A stretch of DNA of 64,000 nucleotides, taken from positions 4,712,001 through 4,776,000 of the forward strand of contig NZ_JACCBN010000001.1 in assembly GCF_013409505.1 (NCBI RefSeq), in the 5' to 3' direction. Position 1 is the first letter of the stretch. Each line of letters opens with the position of its first letter. Both the position numbers and the translations under genes were made by a program. The stretch comes from Actinomycetospora corticicola. GTDB lineage: Bacteria > Actinomycetota > Actinomycetes > Mycobacteriales > Pseudonocardiaceae. The notes under the pieces are model-generated. The model searched no databases. It saw only the letters and a program-made list of their open reading frames with translations, and was not told the DNA's origin. Below are positions 61,749-64,000 of the stretch, one piece after another.

Positions 61749-62648
61749 TCATGCCCGGCGGAACCTCTCGCGGCGACCGAGCCGGACGAGGCGCAGCCAG
61801 TCGCGCAGTGCCCGCGGGTCGCGTCGTTCCACGAGGAAGTACCAGCCGAAGCGCAGGTGCTCGATGGCGCCCAGCTTGCGCAGACCCGGCTGCGCGAGCA
61901 GGTAGCCGCGGTTGCGGTAGGTGTAGTAGCGCTTGGTCGCGTCGCCCGGATCCTGGGCGTGCAGCCGACCGCCGAGCATCGGTTTGAACTCGTCGGACCC
62001 GTCGGGGTGGACGTAGGCCGTCGTCAGGCACGTCCCGTAGGGAAGACCCGAGCGCATGAGGCGGCGGTGCAGTTCGACCTCGTCACCGCGCACGAACAGG
62101 CGGAGATCGGGGACGCCCACCACATCGAGTGTCCCGGCGCGGAAGAGCGCGCCGTTGAACAGGTGCGCGATGCCGGGCATCAGCTCGCCGTCGCCGAACC
62201 CGTCGAGGTCGCTGCGGCGCCGCACCCAGGTCAGGCCGCGGCGCAGCGGGAACGCGAGCCGCTCCGGGTCGGCGGCGTCCGCGATCACCGGCGAGACCTC
62301 CGCGAGGCCCCGGCGCTCGGCGACCTCGAGCAGCGTCGCGAGCACGTGCTCGTCGGCGGGGCGCCCGTCGTCGTCGGCCATCCAGAGCCAGTCCGCGCCC
62401 GCGGCGAGCGCGGTGAGCAGGCCGAGGGCGTAGCCGCCGGCGCCGCCGAGGTTGTGCTGCGAGGGCAGGTAGGTGACCGGCAGCCCGCAGGACTCGACCA
62501 CCTCGCGGGTCTTCTCGTCCGGCCCGTTGTCCACCACCACGAGATGGTCCGGACGGCGGGTCTGGCCCGCGATGACCGCGAGGCCGTCGGCCAGCAGCTC
62601 GGGGCGGTGCCGGGTGACGACGACCGCGTGGACGGTGCCGCCCGTCAC
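61749..62648 (-). CDS. glfT1: galactofuranosyltransferase GlfT1
   Basis: GlfT1 adds the first galactofuranose residues to the decaprenyl-linked disaccharide that starts galactan. The 299-residue GT2 enzyme opens VHAVVVTRHRPELLADGL. It has VVDNGPDEKT, HNLGGAGGYALGL near residue 63, the metal-binding WMADDDGRP near residue 87, LFVRGDEVELHRRL near residue 186 and a C-terminal RYYTYRNRGYL typical of Rv3782. The GTG at 62648 overlaps the stop of the ABC ATPase gene (GTGA), so the two are coupled. The same gene order, ATPase-glfT1-permease region, occurs in mycobacteria. Confidence 0.93.
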   Translation of the reverse strand: MTGGTVHAVVVTRHRPELLADGLAVIAGQTRRPDHLVVVDNGPDEKTREVVESCGLPVTYLPSQHNLGGAGGYALGLLTALAAGADWLWMADDDGRPADEHVLATLLEVAERRGLAEVSPVIADAADPERLAFPLRRGLTWVRRRSDLDGFGDGELMPGIAHLFNGALFRAGTLDVVGVPDLRLFVRGDEVELHRRLMRSGLPYGTCLTTAYVHPDGSDEFKPMLGGRLHAQDPGDATKRYYTYRNRGYLLAQPGLRKLGAIEHLRFGWYFLVERRDPRALRDWLRLVRLGRRERFRRA

Positions 62649-63460
62649 GGGTGCACCCGTCCGCCGTCCGGGGCCCGTCCCGCTCCGATCCGCTCGAGCG
62701 TCTCGGGGCTCAGGGTCTCGAAGAGATCCCGGCCCTTGTAGTGGCTGACCACCTCGCGCAGGGTGCCCTGCTCCTTGATCTCGCCCGTGTCCATCCAGAT
62801 CGCGGTGTCGCACAGCTCGACGAGGAACTCGTCGGAGTGCGAGGCGAACACGAGCATGCCGGAGCGGGCGACGAGGTCGCGGAGCCGGTCGCGCGCCTTC
62901 TCGAGGAAGGCCGCGTCGACCGCGCCGATGCCCTCGTCGAGGATGAGGATCTCGGGGTCGATCGAGGTGACGACGCCGAGCGCGAGCCGCACCCGCATGC
63001 CCGTCGAGTAGGTGCGCAGCGGCATCCGCAGGTAGTCGCCGAGCTCGGTGAACTCCGCGATCTCGTCGACCCGGCGTTCCATCTCGCGGCGGGTCATGCC
63101 GAGGAAGAGCCCGCGGATGAGGATGTTCTCCAACCCGGAGATCTCGGGATCCATCCCGACGGCGAGGTCGAAGACCGGGGCGACACGCCCCCGGATACGT
63201 GCGCGGCCGCGCGTCGGTTCGTAGATGCCGGCGAGCAGACGCAGCAGCGTGGACTTGCCCGCGCCGTTGTGCCCCACGAGCCCGACGCGGTCGCCGGCCT
63301 GCAGCGACAGGTCGATGTCGCGCAGGGCCTCCACCACCGGGACCTTCGCATCGGTGATGCGCCCGCCCGCCCGGCCGAGCACCGACTTCTTGAGGCTGCG
63401 GTTCTTCGCGTCGAAGATCGGGAAGTCGACGCTCGCGCCCTGGACCTCGATCGAGACCAT
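62645..63460 (-). CDS. ABC transporter ATPase, Wzt-like (Rv3781 type)
   Basis: This 271-residue ATPase drives export of a lipid-linked polysaccharide, probably the galactan precursor. It has Walker A GHNGAGKST near residue 63, the Q-loop-region AVGMDPEISGLENI, signature YSTGMRVRL near residue 149, Walker B ILILDE near residue 169, and a switch His in FASHSDE. There is no extra C-terminal carbohydrate-binding domain, so export should be coupled to lipid-linked intermediate recognition by other parts. The permease gene precedes it by six bases, and glfT1 follows with overlap. Confidence 0.93.
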   Translation of the reverse strand: MVSIEVQGASVDFPIFDAKNRSLKKSVLGRAGGRITDAKVPVVEALRDIDLSLQAGDRVGLVGHNGAGKSTLLRLLAGIYEPTRGRARIRGRVAPVFDLAVGMDPEISGLENILIRGLFLGMTRREMERRVDEIAEFTELGDYLRMPLRTYSTGMRVRLALGVVTSIDPEILILDEGIGAVDAAFLEKARDRLRDLVARSGMLVFASHSDEFLVELCDTAIWMDTGEIKEQGTLREVVSHYKGRDLFETLSPETLERIGAGRAPDGGRVHP

Positions 63461-63466
63461 GTCAGC

Positions 63467-64000
63467 TCACACCCAGTACGCGACGCGCGAGCGGTAGTTG
63501 CGCAGCGCGATCAGGGCCAGCGTCCAGCCGACCACGGTGATCACGCCGACGACCGCCCAGTGCGTCCAGCTCTGCACCTGCCCCACGAGCGGGGCCCGGA
63601 AGATCTCGATGAAGTGGTAGAAGGGGTTCAGCTTCGCGAGCTGCTCGACGATCGCCCGCGCGCTGCCGGGTTCGCCGCCGCGCAGCAGATCGGGGGTCCA
63701 GATGATCGGCGTCATCGTGAAGAACAGCTGCATGAAGCTGGAGACCACCGGCGGGATGTCCCGGAACCGGGTGGCGATGATGCCGAACAGCAGCGTCACC
63801 CAGAGGCCGTTCGCCACGATGAGGACGAAGGCGGGGATCGCGAGCAGCGCCGCCCAGGAGAGCCCGGGGTGCAGGGTGCCCGGCAGGTCCAGCGTCCCGG
63901 GCACCTTCGCGATCATCCGGTAGGGCTCGTCGAGCTGGTTGAAGAAGATCACCAGCACGATGACGTAGACGACCACGTTGTGGGCGAAGAAGAGGACCTG
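63467..64000 (-). CDS. ABC-2 type permease, Wzm-like (5' end outside window)
   Basis: The last 177 codons of the permease lie in the window; the start is beyond base 64000. Five helices are seen (VVVYVIVLVIFF, WAALLAIPAFVLIVANGLW, VVSSFMQLFFTMTPIIWTP, WTHWAVVGVITVVGWTLALIAL). The segment FGIIATRFRDIPPVVSSFMQ and the ending NPFYHFIEIFRAPL are typical of O-antigen/teichoic-acid ABC-2 permeases and of Rv3783. It forms the membrane channel for the ATPase 6 bases downstream. Confidence 0.9.
   Translation of the reverse strand, partial: QVLFFAHNVVVYVIVLVIFFNQLDEPYRMIAKVPGTLDLPGTLHPGLSWAALLAIPAFVLIVANGLWVTLLFGIIATRFRDIPPVVSSFMQLFFTMTPIIWTPDLLRGGEPGSARAIVEQLAKLNPFYHFIEIFRAPLVGQVQSWTHWAVVGVITVVGWTLALIALRNYRSRVAYWV

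Overview
The window is chromosomal DNA from a very GC-rich actinobacterium with an arabinogalactan-type cell wall, most likely of the family Pseudonocardiaceae or close to it. Evidence: frequent GTG starts, TANNNT -10 boxes, and a nearly full set of arabinogalactan genes (glf, glfT1, glfT2, dprE1, dprE2, aftA, several emb, an O-antigen-type ABC exporter). No mycolic acid genes are present in the window. No tRNA, rRNA, CRISPR array, prophage or insertion sequence was recognised.

Layout. 1-3.7 kb: peptidase-like alpha/beta hydrolase (5' end outside the window), NhaA antiporter, Asp23/Gls24 envelope protein and a 54-residue membrane protein. 3.8-27 kb: an envelope-glycan block with a flippase, three methyltransferases, a GT4 glycosyltransferase, three GT-C membrane glycosyltransferases, two arabinosyltransferases of a distinct Emb subtype, AftA, a second GlfT2-like galactofuranosyltransferase and an acyltransferase-SGNH protein. 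27-31.5 kb: two tandem secreted lectin/polysaccharide-lyase paralogues among small accessory genes. 31.9-39.6 kb: glf operon (glf, DMT transporter, Ag85-like esterase, GT2), a degenerate P-type ATPase and glfT2. 39.6-46.5 kb: accessory genes, a 47-bp repeat array, an MFS transporter, a small secreted protein, mscL and a large GT-C protein. 46.9-64 kb: acyltransferase, dprE2, dprE1, two overlapping emb genes, gtrA, an AbiEi/DUF559-like gene between two palindromes, a further emb, glfT1 and the ATPase and permease of the exporter. This last part follows the order of the M. tuberculosis Rv3781-Rv3795 region, but aftA has been relocated.

How it works together. Glf makes UDP-galactofuranose. GlfT1 and GlfT2 build galactan, and the ABC pair probably exports the lipid-linked polymer. 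DprE1/DprE2 make decaprenyl-phospho-arabinose. AftA places the first arabinofuranose, and the Emb and other GT-C enzymes extend the arabinan outside the membrane. Acyltransferases and methyltransferases may decorate it.

Most unusual: five Emb paralogues in one window, two of a separate subtype and one with an altered catalytic motif; 46-bp repeats inserted in frame in one emb gene; a family of intergenic palindromes that carry stop codons of the flanking genes and bracket an AbiEi-like gene; a 47-bp repeat array with two alternating spacer types; many leaderless promoters on cell-wall genes; and several genes that seem to start at CTG or ATC.
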